Origin: Candidatus Electronema nielsenii
GTDB lineage: Bacteria > Desulfobacterota > Desulfobulbia > Desulfobulbales > Desulfobulbaceae
DNA: 37,052 nucleotides
Assembly (NCBI GenBank): GCA_026122915.1
Contig: JAGIXO010000005.1
Location: 1 to 37,052 of the forward strand
Reading direction: 5' to 3'
Shown here piece by piece: positions 9,085-18,284 of this stretch; position 1 is the stretch's first letter, and every line of letters begins with the position of its first letter. Made by a program: the position numbers and the translations under genes. The notes beneath the pieces are model-generated. The model searched no databases and had not been told where the DNA came from. It saw only the letters and a list, made by a program, of their open reading frames with translations.

Positions 9085-10145
9085 TCAAGGTAGGCAGGAT
9101 GGCAGGCCAGTACGCTAAGCCGCGCTCCAGCCCCACCGAAATGGTAAACGGCGTGGAGCTGGCCAGCTACCGGGGTGATATGTGCAACTCGCAGGCCGCT
9201 GATCCTGAAGCCCGCAAAGCTGACCCGCAACGGATGCTCAAGGGCTACTATCTTTCTGCCGCCACCCTCAATCTACTGCGAGCTTTCGCCCAAGGCGGCT
9301 TTAGCTCGCTGCACAATGTGCATAAGTGGAATCAAGAATTTGTTAAAAATTCGCCGGTCGGCGGCTCCTACGAGCAAAGCGTGGCCCGGCAGATCGAGCG
9401 GACGCTGACCTTCATGGAGAACATCGGCATCCACACCGACATGCCGCAGATCAAGGAGGTGGAGTTCTTCACCTCACATGAGGCCTTGTTCTTAGATTAC
9501 GAGGAATCGCTGGCCCGCGAGGATTCAGAGGACGAAGTGCGGGGCCGCTGGTACGATTGCTCCGGCCACATGCTCTGGATCGGCGACCGCACCCGGCAGT
9601 TGGGCGGTGCGCATATTGAATTTCTGCGCGGGGTGCGCAATCCGCTGGGGATGAAGGTGGGGCCGTCGCATGAAATCAGCAACATCCTTGATGTGATCCA
9701 GCAGCTCAACCCGGACAACGAAGAAGGCAGAATGACCCTGATCACCCGCTTTGGCGCGGGCAAAGTGGAGCAGTATCTGCCGCCGCTGATTCGGGCCGTC
9801 AAAGGCGAGGGACTGAATGTGCTCTGGTGCTGCGACCCGATGCACGGTAATATTCGCAAATCCTTGAGCGGTTGCAAAACTCGCAGCTTTGAGGATATTC
9901 TGTCAGAATTACAACAATTTTTTGCCGTTTGCCAAATAGAAGGCGCAGTACCGGGTGGGGTGCATTTTGAGCTGACCGGCAAAGATGAGCAAACCGGCGA
10001 TGTGACCGAATGCACCGGCGGCGCAGCGGGATTGAGCGATGAGCAGCTGGGCCGCAACTACTGCACTGCCTGCGATCCTCGTCTAAATGCCGAGCAGTCC
10101 TTAGAAATGGCCTTTAGAATTGCTGAGATGATCAAAGAAAGCTGA
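9081..10145 (+). CDS. class II DAHP synthase, C-terminal part
   Basis: KVGRMAGQYAKPRSSPTE, HEALFLDYEESLAR, WIGDRTRQLGGAHIEFLRGVRNPLGMKVGPS, WCCDPMHGNI, GGVHFELTG, YCTACDPRLNAEQSLEMAF. Confidence 0.93.
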   Translation: MIKVGRMAGQYAKPRSSPTEMVNGVELASYRGDMCNSQAADPEARKADPQRMLKGYYLSAATLNLLRAFAQGGFSSLHNVHKWNQEFVKNSPVGGSYEQSVARQIERTLTFMENIGIHTDMPQIKEVEFFTSHEALFLDYEESLAREDSEDEVRGRWYDCSGHMLWIGDRTRQLGGAHIEFLRGVRNPLGMKVGPSHEISNILDVIQQLNPDNEEGRMTLITRFGAGKVEQYLPPLIRAVKGEGLNVLWCCDPMHGNIRKSLSGCKTRSFEDILSELQQFFAVCQIEGAVPGGVHFELTGKDEQTGDVTECTGGAAGLSDEQLGRNYCTACDPRLNAEQSLEMAFRIAEMIKES

Positions 10146-10155
10146 TGATGAAGCA

Positions 10156-10183
10156 CAAGTGGCGATTCGTGAATCGCCACTTG
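10156..10183. repeat. perfect 13-bp inverted repeat (28-bp near-palindrome) between convergent DAHP synthase and ftsK genes; possible bidirectional terminator-like structure
   Basis: CAAGTGGCGATTC-GT-GAATCGCCACTTG, arms exactly complementary; no clear T-tract. Confidence 0.75.
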
Positions 10184-10242
10184 ATACGAGGAAAATGCAA
10201 GATCAGCTTAAACTATGCAGCCTTGATAAGGTTTTTGCTCTC

Positions 10243-12405
10243 TTAATCCAACGGTACCAACACTTCCCTTGACCTTGAACCATCAGACGGCCCGATGATG
10301 CCATCCCGCTCCATCATATCGATCATCCGAGCGGCGCGGTTGTAGCCCACCCGTAGCTTACGCTGGAGCATCGAAATCGAAATCTGACGGGTTTCTTTGA
10401 CCACCGCTACTGCCTGATCGTAGAATTCATCGTATTCATCCTCGCCGTTTTCGCCGCCTGCAGCTTCCTCCTCAGTAATTTTGAGAACCGATTCGTCGTA
10501 GTCAGCCCCGCCCTGTGCTTTCAGGAAATTGATAATCCGCTCAGTTTCTTCCTCGGAGATGTACGCCCCGTGGATGCGCTGGAGCTTGGCGGCACCCGGC
10601 GGCATAAAGAGCATGTCGCCCGCGCCGAGGAGATGTTCGGCTCCAGAACTGTCGAGGATAGTGCGTGAATCGACCTTTGAGGAAACTTTGAAGGAAATCC
10701 GAGTGGGAAAGTTGGCCTTGATCAAGCCGGTGAGAACATCGACTGAAGGTCGCTGCGTAGCCAAGATGATGTGCATTCCGGCGGCCCGTGCCATCTGCGC
10801 CAAGCGGGCAATTGAAGTTTCTACGTCCTTGGAAGCCACCATCATCAAGTCGGCTAACTCATCGACAATGATGACGATGTAAGGCAGCTTTTCCTCGGAA
10901 GTTTCGTTATAGGAGGTGATGGATTTGACCCGCGCTGCCTCCAGCAGCTTGTAGCGTCGCTCCATTTCTCGCACCGCCCAAAGCAGGGCGCGACTGGCCA
11001 TCTTTGGCTCAACCACCACCGGATGGAGCAAATGAGGAATGCCCTCATAGGTCGAAAGCTCGATCCGCTTGGGATCGACAAGGAGCAGGCGCACTAAGTC
11101 CGGCGTAGCTTTGTAGAGGATGGAGCAGATGAAAGCATTAATCGCCACCGACTTGCCCGCGCCCGTGGCTCCGGCGATAAGCAGATGCGGCATCTTGGCT
11201 AAGTTGGCCACGGCGGGCTGACCAACGACATCAACACCGAGGGCAATAGTCAGGAAGGAAGCTGAGTTCTGGTACGCGCTACCGAGCAAAATGTCGCGGA
11301 GAAAAACCGTTTTGCGCTGAGGATTGGGTATCTCAATGCCAATGGCCGCTTTGCCGGGAATTGAACCGACCACCCGCACCCGATCTACCTTCAGCACCAT
11401 CGCTATATCATCAGCCAAGTTGACGATCTTGTTGATCTTGATACCCGCTGCTGGGGCAAATTCGTAGGTTGTTACCACCGGCCCTGGCGAAACTCCAACT
11501 ATTTCTCCTTCAACCGCAAAGTCGAGCAGCTTGGCCAGCAAGATTTTGCTGACTTCATCATAATGCTGCCGGTCGATTTCAATGTCTTCTTGGTTATTCT
11601 CCTCCAGCAAAGAAATCGGCGGTAACTGGAAGTCCCGTTTGATGATTGGCTTCTTTTTAGGCAGATTATCGGATGTTGCGGTTGATTCCGACTCGCGGAT
11701 AAAAGGCAGCTTTTGGACAATAACCGACAGGCTCGGCAAAATCTTCATCGCTTCTTCAGCCTGCGGCGGCGGCAGTAGAGCTTTGCGCTGCTCCCGCTCT
11801 GCCTGCCAATCAGCCAGTTTTTCCTGTGCAACCAAGGCTCCTTCCGCTGTTGTTTTCACTGCCGCCGTTGTCTGTTCCCACGTCCAAGCGGCAAATGCGA
11901 GGGGTGAAAAACGGATGGCTGCCATGAGCGAAAAGAGCAAAAGCAACAAGAGAAGCAGCACCGAACCAACCGTACCCAGCACACCTTCCAGTAGTCCCCA
12001 GATCAGGTGGCCGAGAAAGCCACCCGGCAGGATGGAATTTATTGAAAAAACAAGCTGCTCTGCCCAAGCCAGTAACCCCGATGCAGCCAGTAAAACACCG
12101 GTCAGCCCGGCAACGATGAAAGGTAGGCGATCAAAAACGGCGCGGGCGGTGAGGACAGCAATGGCAAGATAGAAGAGCAGCAGCGGTGGGAAAAACGAAA
12201 TCAGTCCAAAAAAGGAGAGCAGATAACGGGCCGTGTAATGACCGAAGTGACCACACCAGTTTTCCGCCGGAAGCTGGGGTAAGGGCTGCTGGCCGAGCAG
12301 AGGCAGGCTGTAGCTGATCAGACTGAGCAGCAGAACTGCGCCGAGAAAGAGGCAGGTGACTGCCGCCGCCTCTTGATGCAGAGCTGCTTGGTTGCGCGGA
12401 GGCAT
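10243..12405 (-). CDS. ftsK: DNA translocase FtsK/SpoIIIE
   Basis: N-terminal TM segments; LLIAGATGAGKSVAINAFICSIL Walker A; IVIIVDELADLMMVASKDVE Walker B; HIILATQRPSVDVLTGLIKANFPTRISFKV; C-terminal gamma winged helix (SISMLQRKLRVGYNRAARMIDMMERDGIIGPSDGSRSREVLV). Confidence 0.97.
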   Translation of the reverse strand: MPPRNQAALHQEAAAVTCLFLGAVLLLSLISYSLPLLGQQPLPQLPAENWCGHFGHYTARYLLSFFGLISFFPPLLLFYLAIAVLTARAVFDRLPFIVAGLTGVLLAASGLLAWAEQLVFSINSILPGGFLGHLIWGLLEGVLGTVGSVLLLLLLLLFSLMAAIRFSPLAFAAWTWEQTTAAVKTTAEGALVAQEKLADWQAEREQRKALLPPPQAEEAMKILPSLSVIVQKLPFIRESESTATSDNLPKKKPIIKRDFQLPPISLLEENNQEDIEIDRQHYDEVSKILLAKLLDFAVEGEIVGVSPGPVVTTYEFAPAAGIKINKIVNLADDIAMVLKVDRVRVVGSIPGKAAIGIEIPNPQRKTVFLRDILLGSAYQNSASFLTIALGVDVVGQPAVANLAKMPHLLIAGATGAGKSVAINAFICSILYKATPDLVRLLLVDPKRIELSTYEGIPHLLHPVVVEPKMASRALLWAVREMERRYKLLEAARVKSITSYNETSEEKLPYIVIIVDELADLMMVASKDVETSIARLAQMARAAGMHIILATQRPSVDVLTGLIKANFPTRISFKVSSKVDSRTILDSSGAEHLLGAGDMLFMPPGAAKLQRIHGAYISEEETERIINFLKAQGGADYDESVLKITEEEAAGGENGEDEYDEFYDQAVAVVKETRQISISMLQRKLRVGYNRAARMIDMMERDGIIGPSDGSRSREVLVPLD

Positions 12406-12424
12406 TTTGTGTCAGTTTGCAATG

Positions 12425-12466
12425 AAATAAAAAGAAAATCAGCATATTGCACAATCGCAACATGCT
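12425..12466 (-). terminator. putative intrinsic terminator downstream of the LtrA-like gene
   Basis: On the - strand: AGCATGTTGC-GATTGT-GCAATATGCT (10-bp stem with one G-U pair), followed by GATTTTCTTTTTATTT. Confidence 0.6.
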
Positions 12467-12513
12467 AATGAATGTTCAATTATAATCCGCAACTAACTGA
12501 TGCCGCAAGAGCT

Positions 12514-13722
12514 TTATGATCCTTGAACTCTTTCATTAAGTTCCTGTCCGAACCACACCCACAGCCCGTAAATCATTTGACAGGCAACAAGAGCGAACAG
12601 CACAAGAAGAAATGCAAGCGGACTGCTGGCTATACTCTCTGTCCATCCAAGAGCCGTTGCTAGTAAACCGGCAAGCAATTTCAGAGTAGGACTCAGAACC
12701 GGATGCGTTGGCTCATCTTTGCCTCTGCGTAAGGTCAGTTCTAACAAAGCCATTGCGATCAAGGCGCAGCCAATCGCAACAGCGACAAGCTGCCGCACCT
12801 CTACAGCAAGCAGGTCATTTCGGCCAATTGCAGATGAAATTCCAGCCCCGGCAGCAGCTATAGCCATGACCAAGGGCAAATGCAGATAGCCCCAAGCAAA
12901 CCCCCATCCTGTTCCGGGCTTTGGTGGGCGGCGACCGATAAAATCAAAATAAATCCACCAGAAGCCAAAACCAAGCGCCACACCCAAGGATGCCTCCAGA
13001 AAAAGCGGCAGTGTCAGTTGCCGCACCTCGGCCAAGCCATTGACAACGCCGACAACCATCTCACCAAGGACGATAAGAACAAGCAGACCAAATCGCTCCG
13101 GTCGTTTCGATGAACTTAAACGAGGCAATTTCATCTGATGCGCTGCTGTTGTCAATGGTGTGAGCAAATCGGAACACAATGCAGCAGCAAAAAGCCAGAA
13201 GCCAAGATATGTTCCGATAAAAGCTGCGGGCAATGACAGAGCGGCTGAAATAATAAATCCAATGATGAATCTGCTTCCTGTTGGTCGAAATAAAGGAATG
13301 TGGAAAACTGCCCGCATCCATAACAAGGTCAGAATAAGACGAGCGGTTGTGTAAGATAAAACAATACCTTGAAATCCTTCCTGAACACCATGATGAGCAA
13401 AAACAGACAATCCTATCACCGGCAGCATCAGCAGGAAGGTGAACAGACGAATTTCAAGTCCGTTGGATTCAAACCGCTCATTATAATTTGTGAATCCTAT
13501 CCATATCCACCAAGCTGGTATGAACAACATGGAAAATTCTGCTGCGCCTTGCCATGATAAATGCTCATGCAGACCATGCGATATCTGCGCAATGGATGCG
13601 ACAAAAAACAGATCGAAGAAAAGTTCGAGCCACGTCACTTTTCGATGCTCTCCCTGTTCTTCTTTATAATTGAGTGCCGGCAATTCCCAAAGAATACGTT
13701 TAGCCATAAACTGCTCATTCAA
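12514..13722 (-). CDS. low temperature requirement protein A (LtrA) family membrane protein
   Basis: RKVTWLELFFDLFFVASIAQISHGLHEHLSW and WWIYFDFIGRRPP are LtrA-family motifs; many TM helices. Confidence 0.88.
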   Translation of the reverse strand: MNEQFMAKRILWELPALNYKEEQGEHRKVTWLELFFDLFFVASIAQISHGLHEHLSWQGAAEFSMLFIPAWWIWIGFTNYNERFESNGLEIRLFTFLLMLPVIGLSVFAHHGVQEGFQGIVLSYTTARLILTLLWMRAVFHIPLFRPTGSRFIIGFIISAALSLPAAFIGTYLGFWLFAAALCSDLLTPLTTAAHQMKLPRLSSSKRPERFGLLVLIVLGEMVVGVVNGLAEVRQLTLPLFLEASLGVALGFGFWWIYFDFIGRRPPKPGTGWGFAWGYLHLPLVMAIAAAGAGISSAIGRNDLLAVEVRQLVAVAIGCALIAMALLELTLRRGKDEPTHPVLSPTLKLLAGLLATALGWTESIASSPLAFLLVLFALVACQMIYGLWVWFGQELNERVQGS

Positions 13723-13737
13723 CAGTTGAATAAAACA

Positions 13738-13774
13738 TAAAAAAACGGTTGGACACTGGAAGCGTCCAACCGTT
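13738..13774 (-). terminator. strong intrinsic terminator at the 3' end of the long minus-strand cluster
   Basis: - strand: AACGGTTGGAC-GCTTCCAGT-GTCCAACCGTT followed by a T-rich run; perfect 11-bp stem (13744-13754 / 13764-13774), 9-nt loop. Confidence 0.85.
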
Positions 13775-13814
13775 CACGCAAGTTTTGATATCGCACATCA
13801 AAGTTGCCGAGCCA

Positions 13815-14636
13815 TCACCATCCGTAGCGTTTCAATCCTTTTTCCAGCACCTCAATCATCAGCTCGCCGACCAGCCTAGAATCTTGCGTGGAACGTCCGG
13901 TCAGAAACGGATAATCGAGAATTGTGGAAATAGTATGGCCCACGCCGCCGTGATATTTTCCATCTGGCCCGGTGGCATCGCGCAGAATGTATTCCAGCGG
14001 ATAGAACGGCGGCCCGAAATTCAGGGGACTCGTCAGGAAGCCCGTGCCGTCCTTGTAGTCATATTCACGCGCATGACCGGTGACATGCTTGCCCCAGATG
14101 ATGCTCTTGCGGTCAGTCCAGTCGCGGGCAAACGCCAAGCAGGTGACGCTGTAGCATTCCGCCACAATCAGCTTGCCTTGCGCAAGGAAACCGAGAATCA
14201 CGTCATGCAGCCGCTCGTTGTTGACCATGTCCACCATCGGGCCGCTGCCGCCAGGCAGCAGGAGCGCGTCGTATTGCTCCAGCTCCTTCCAGCATTGGTT
14301 GCGCTTGTTGTGATACGCTTCCAGCTCAAGCCCGAAGTTTGGAGAATTGAAATACGGCATCTGCGGAAACCATGCCGAGAGATTGACCGGATTGTCCAAT
14401 CTCGTGGATTCATCCACCTCTCTGGTACGTTTCGCATAATGCTCATCCGTGACCACTTTGTGCAGCGGCGGATCAAAATAGCCGACCTCCATGCTGGGCG
14501 GCAAAGCATGGGCGCGTTTGCCGGTCGGAGTCATGAACACTGTTTCGTAGCCCTTGGCATCCAGCACATCCAGCGGGCCGACCAGCTCTTCGCCCCAATA
14601 GCCCCATTCTGACAAACAGCAGAGAATCTTTTTCAT
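13815..14636 (-). CDS. DJ-1/PfpI family protein (class I amidotransferase-like)
   Basis: MKKILCCLSEWGYWGEELVGPLDVLDAKGYETVFMTPTG; DALLLPGGSGPMVDM; nucleophile elbow IVAECYSVTCL. Internal ATG at 14636 preferred over 14717. Confidence 0.85.
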   Translation of the reverse strand: MKKILCCLSEWGYWGEELVGPLDVLDAKGYETVFMTPTGKRAHALPPSMEVGYFDPPLHKVVTDEHYAKRTREVDESTRLDNPVNLSAWFPQMPYFNSPNFGLELEAYHNKRNQCWKELEQYDALLLPGGSGPMVDMVNNERLHDVILGFLAQGKLIVAECYSVTCLAFARDWTDRKSIIWGKHVTGHAREYDYKDGTGFLTSPLNFGPPFYPLEYILRDATGPDGKYHGGVGHTISTILDYPFLTGRSTQDSRLVGELMIEVLEKGLKRYGW

Positions 14637-14664
14637 CCTGATGCACCCTCCAATTTTTATTAAT

Positions 14665-15093
14665 TCATTCCAGCGGCACTGGATTTTTTTCGTCAATGTA
14701 CCCTTGGGCCAGTTCAATAATGTTGCCTTCCGGGTCGGCGATCCAGACTCCGCGCCAGCCTTTCAGCCAAGCATCAAAGTTGAACGGCCCCAAGGTAACG
14801 CAGGCATCACCGCCCATTTCAGCCAGCTTATCATCCACGCTGTCCACGGCAAAGGCTATGTGCCGCCAGCCTGGATACCACTGCCCGTCCTCCTTCATCG
14901 ACGGCACAGGTGATTCCTCCTTGGCCTGAAACAGTTCCAGATAAAAATCGCCTGATTTCAGAAAAATGATCTGCGTGTCGCCAACCGGCACGACCCGCGC
15001 CCGCCTGAAGCCGAAATGCCTACAGTAAAACCGCTCAATGACGGCCATGTCCTTGCAGGCGATGCCGACATGATTGAATCTCGCTTTCGTCAC
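14665..15093 (-). CDS. VOC/glyoxalase superfamily protein
   Basis: FNHVGIACKDMAVIERFYCRHFGFR ... HIAFAVDSVDDKLAEM ... GVWIADPEGNIIELAQ. Confidence 0.92.
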   Translation of the reverse strand: MTKARFNHVGIACKDMAVIERFYCRHFGFRRARVVPVGDTQIIFLKSGDFYLELFQAKEESPVPSMKEDGQWYPGWRHIAFAVDSVDDKLAEMGGDACVTLGPFNFDAWLKGWRGVWIADPEGNIIELAQGYIDEKNPVPLE

Positions 15094-15103
15094 AAAAGCC
15101 TCC

Positions 15104-15673
15104 TTATCGCTCGCTCAACATGTCAATGATCCTGCGGGCAAAGAGATGGCAATGCCCACCTGTGCGTCCGGTGACAAGATCGCCGTCCACCACGACATCC
15201 TCATCTGTATAAACCGCGCCGTAGTTTTTCGCGTCGCCAATCAAGTTGTTGTGGCAGGTCAGCCGTCTTCCCTGAACCACTTCAGCAATCGGCGAGGTCA
15301 GCCACAAACCGTGACAGATAATCCCTTTAATGATGCTTTTTTCGGCAAAAGCCCGTTGAAGGAATGCAGCAGCAGGTGATATGCGGTTGACATCTTCGGT
15401 ATATCTGAGACGGTCTGCAACAATCGCGGAAGGGACGATAATAGCTGAGAAAGAACGAAGCGTTTCATCATCCATGTCCTCAAAGCTCTCGCGGCATTCA
15501 AAAGGAACCTGCCATTCATGACCTTTGAATATCAGCGAATTCTGTCCCCAGAGACGGGTTAGAAAATGCAGTTCTGCCCCTTCTTCAGGAAAGCGGTGCT
15601 CGTAATAGAAGATTTCCTTCTCATAGTAATCGCCCTCCATTAGAATGGCGATCTTCTTTCCTTGCAATCTCAT
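15104..15673 (-). CDS. DJ-1/PfpI family protein
   Basis: KIAILMEGDYYEKEIFYYEHRFPEEGAELHFL; IIKGIICHGLWLTSPIAEVVQGRRLTCHNNLIGDAKNYGAVYTDEDVVVDGDLVTGR. Confidence 0.93.
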   Translation of the reverse strand: MRLQGKKIAILMEGDYYEKEIFYYEHRFPEEGAELHFLTRLWGQNSLIFKGHEWQVPFECRESFEDMDDETLRSFSAIIVPSAIVADRLRYTEDVNRISPAAAFLQRAFAEKSIIKGIICHGLWLTSPIAEVVQGRRLTCHNNLIGDAKNYGAVYTDEDVVVDGDLVTGRTGGHCHLFARRIIDMLSER

Positions 15674-15687
15674 TCGGATATCCTTTT

Positions 15688-16122
15688 TTACAGCCGGGCA
15701 AAACCTGGCGCATATTTGAACGGCTCAACTGTGGCGTTATAGGTGACAATCTCCAGTCCGTAGGCGTTCTTGCCCGACGCTCTGACCGTCCACTGCTGCG
15801 TGGCATCTATTGACACCCGCTTGCTCTTGGCTTCCGGGGCCACCCACCAGCTGGCCTGCCATCCGACCACCACATTCACGACCGCCGTTTCGCCTTCAAG
15901 ACGCGCATCGACTGTCTGAACATAATGATTTTCATCGAAAAAAATATTGGTGACCCGGTCGTACCATGCCTTGAAGCTTTTGAAATCCCGAATATCACCG
16001 TCCGGGAACTGCATGTTCAGACCTTCATCGGCCAAAAAGGCATATGCATCAGCCAGTGGAACATGAAAGTCCAAGGCACGATACCAAGCTGCGACAAATA
16101 TCCTGATATTCTCTTCGTTCAT
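15688..16122 (-). CDS. SnoaL/NTF2-like domain protein
   Basis: MNEENIRIFVAAWYRALDFHVPLADAYAFLADEGLNMQFPDGDIRDFKSFKAWYDRVTN; internal start at 16122 preferred because the longer ORF overlaps the ADH gene. Confidence 0.75.
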   Translation of the reverse strand: MNEENIRIFVAAWYRALDFHVPLADAYAFLADEGLNMQFPDGDIRDFKSFKAWYDRVTNIFFDENHYVQTVDARLEGETAVVNVVVGWQASWWVAPEAKSKRVSIDATQQWTVRASGKNAYGLEIVTYNATVEPFKYAPGFARL

Positions 16123-16156
16123 ACTGTAATCCTCATGTCTCCTCTTTTCAGGAAAG

Positions 16157-17362
16157 CTAACAAGCTGATTTGAGGATATGGAGAACATCTTCTTCCTCAA
16201 GTTTCTTGAAAGTTCCCATTGTGCCAAAACGAAGTGCCCGCTTTGCAGCGATCGGCAGTATATCTGGATCAACCCCGGCTTCACTCCAATTCGTTGGAAT
16301 TCCGAGTGAAGACCAAAACTCAATGGTCTTGTGAATTCCTTCCATGCCGAGTTCAATATCACCCCTCCCGTTACGTGGGATATTCCATACTTCCGAGGCA
16401 TAGCGTGCGAAACGTGCCGGATGATCGCCAATTACGTATTTCATCCAAGCTGGGAAAATAATAGCCATGCCCAAGCCATGATTGAGGTCTGTTAACGCTG
16501 TAATCTCATGCTCAATAAAATGAGAAGTCCATTCTGGGATCACACCGGTAATGTTCTGTGCACTGCATGACCAGAGAGCCGCATACATCAATTCTGCACG
16601 GGCCGCATAATCTTCTGGATACGAAATAACACGAGTACCACAGGTGATAATTGTTTTCAGAGCACCTTCTTTCATTCTATCCAGATATTCCGTGTTTTCG
16701 GACTGGCTGAAGTATTGCTCAAAATAATGCGTCATCATATCAGCTATACCGTATGCGGTCTGGGCTGCCGACAAGGTATAGGTCAAGGTTGGATCACAAA
16801 TCGAAAATCTCGGATAAAATACCGGATTCATATGCAGCAGTTTCTCGTGCGGTGTGCCTTCCTCCCATTTCGTTACGACAGAAGTTAAATCGAACTCAGA
16901 TCCGGTGCCTGCCTTTGTTATCACTACACCTATCGGAAGTGCCTCACGAGGGATATTCTTCTCGGCATCAGGCACACGCCTGAGAAAATCTGAGAAAGCA
17001 TTCCAGATATCAAAATCTGATTTTGCACCAGCAGCAATTGCTTTCGCAGTATCGCTCACGCTTCCGCCGCCAACAGCGAGAATAAAATCAATCTTCTCCT
17101 CATGGCAGAGATCAATGCCTTTGTAAACCATATCCATCCTAGGATTCGGATGCACTCCTCCAAAATCAATCCAAGAAATATCTGCATCTTGAAGCAGATT
17201 GACGATCCTGTCATAGACACCATGCTGCCTGATATGCTTTTCTCCGTATACAAATAGGACTTTTCTGCCATACGGAAGAATTTCTTGAGCAAGATTATTA
17301 ATCTGCCCATTGCCAAACAAAATTTTTGTCGGCGAATGATAAACAAAATTTTCCATCTGCAT
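16157..17362 (-). CDS. iron-containing alcohol dehydrogenase
   Basis: FVYHSPTKILFGNGQINNLAQEI; ILAVGGGSVSDTAKAIAAGA; GTGSEFDLTSVVT; DLNHGLGMAIIFPAWMKYV (metal-binding His region). Confidence 0.95.
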   Translation of the reverse strand: MQMENFVYHSPTKILFGNGQINNLAQEILPYGRKVLFVYGEKHIRQHGVYDRIVNLLQDADISWIDFGGVHPNPRMDMVYKGIDLCHEEKIDFILAVGGGSVSDTAKAIAAGAKSDFDIWNAFSDFLRRVPDAEKNIPREALPIGVVITKAGTGSEFDLTSVVTKWEEGTPHEKLLHMNPVFYPRFSICDPTLTYTLSAAQTAYGIADMMTHYFEQYFSQSENTEYLDRMKEGALKTIITCGTRVISYPEDYAARAELMYAALWSCSAQNITGVIPEWTSHFIEHEITALTDLNHGLGMAIIFPAWMKYVIGDHPARFARYASEVWNIPRNGRGDIELGMEGIHKTIEFWSSLGIPTNWSEAGVDPDILPIAAKRALRFGTMGTFKKLEEEDVLHILKSAC

Positions 17363-17370
17363 ATCCTCCT

Positions 17371-18234
17371 TCAGGATTGAATAATTCCTATCTGACGCAT
17401 TAAGCTGAAATCATTTTCGTTGACATGAACTGTCAGTATTTTCCCCTTTGACATTGTAAAAATGTCAATACCATAATCCTCTATGAATTTTTCTGTAGGA
17501 GCTGCTCCGAGAAATTCTCCTTTGTGCGTTCCTGTTATCTTCCAGCGTACGGCGACCTTGTCGCCGTCAACCGCTTCCCGGTCAATACTGAATTTGATAT
17601 CCGGAAACGCGTTTCTAAGGTATTGAACAAAACCTTTGAACCCTTCAGGCCCGCGAAACGGTTCGGGTTGAGTCGGGATAATGAATTGAAAATGAAGATC
17701 GATAATCTCATCAATCACTTCAAGATGCCCTTGATTCATTACCTCATTGATATAGCGATGAGCGACTGCCAAATTGGCCTTCTCATCTGGAGGGGGCGGG
17801 GCGACCGGAAAAGGAAGCACCCCAAGCTGAACCATAAGCCCAACTGTATCCTCGTTTACCAACGCCTCAACAATCTTGCCATTTTTTATCCGATGCCAAG
17901 TCATTCCATCAATCTCAAACTTCTTGCCTGATGCTTGGATATCCCCTTTGACAGTATGCAGTGCTCCCCCTGTATGTGTGCCACCACCACGCCAGCGTGT
18001 GACAACGGTGTCTCCACTGGAGACCATGTCCTGAACATGAATGTAAAAATCAGAAAAGCAGGAATGCAGCATCATCACTAAATCCTTAAATCCATCTGGA
18101 CCTCTGTATGATTCAGGATGTGTCGGCAATGTAAATATGAAATCAGGAGACAATAATTCGTAAAGCGTGTCCATGTTCGCCATATTCATGATTTCTGTGA
18201 AATAGCGCCTTGCTATAAGTCTGTTTTCTTCCAT
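17371..18234 (-). CDS. tandem SnoaL-like ester-cyclase-family protein (two NTF2-fold repeats)
   Basis: Repeat 1 ARRYFTEIMNMANMDTLYELLSPDFIFTLPTHPESYRGPDGFKDLV; repeat 2 AHRYINEVMNQGHLEVIDEIIDLHFQFIIPTQPEPFRGPEGFKGFV. Confidence 0.88.
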   Translation of the reverse strand: MEENRLIARRYFTEIMNMANMDTLYELLSPDFIFTLPTHPESYRGPDGFKDLVMMLHSCFSDFYIHVQDMVSSGDTVVTRWRGGGTHTGGALHTVKGDIQASGKKFEIDGMTWHRIKNGKIVEALVNEDTVGLMVQLGVLPFPVAPPPPDEKANLAVAHRYINEVMNQGHLEVIDEIIDLHFQFIIPTQPEPFRGPEGFKGFVQYLRNAFPDIKFSIDREAVDGDKVAVRWKITGTHKGEFLGAAPTEKFIEDYGIDIFTMSKGKILTVHVNENDFSLMRQIGIIQS

Positions 18235-18284
18235 AGCAATATCCTCCTCCTGTCCTTGCTGTGTTTTTTTTGAAAAAATTAACC

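Noticed and set aside
11582-12172. 196-aa + strand ORF opposite ftsK
   Set aside because: Antisense shadow ORF; Ser/Arg-rich and no motifs.
12514-13722. LtrA-like gene as the last member of the long minus-strand cluster
   Set aside because: A strong intrinsic terminator at 13738-13774 separates it from the upstream genes.
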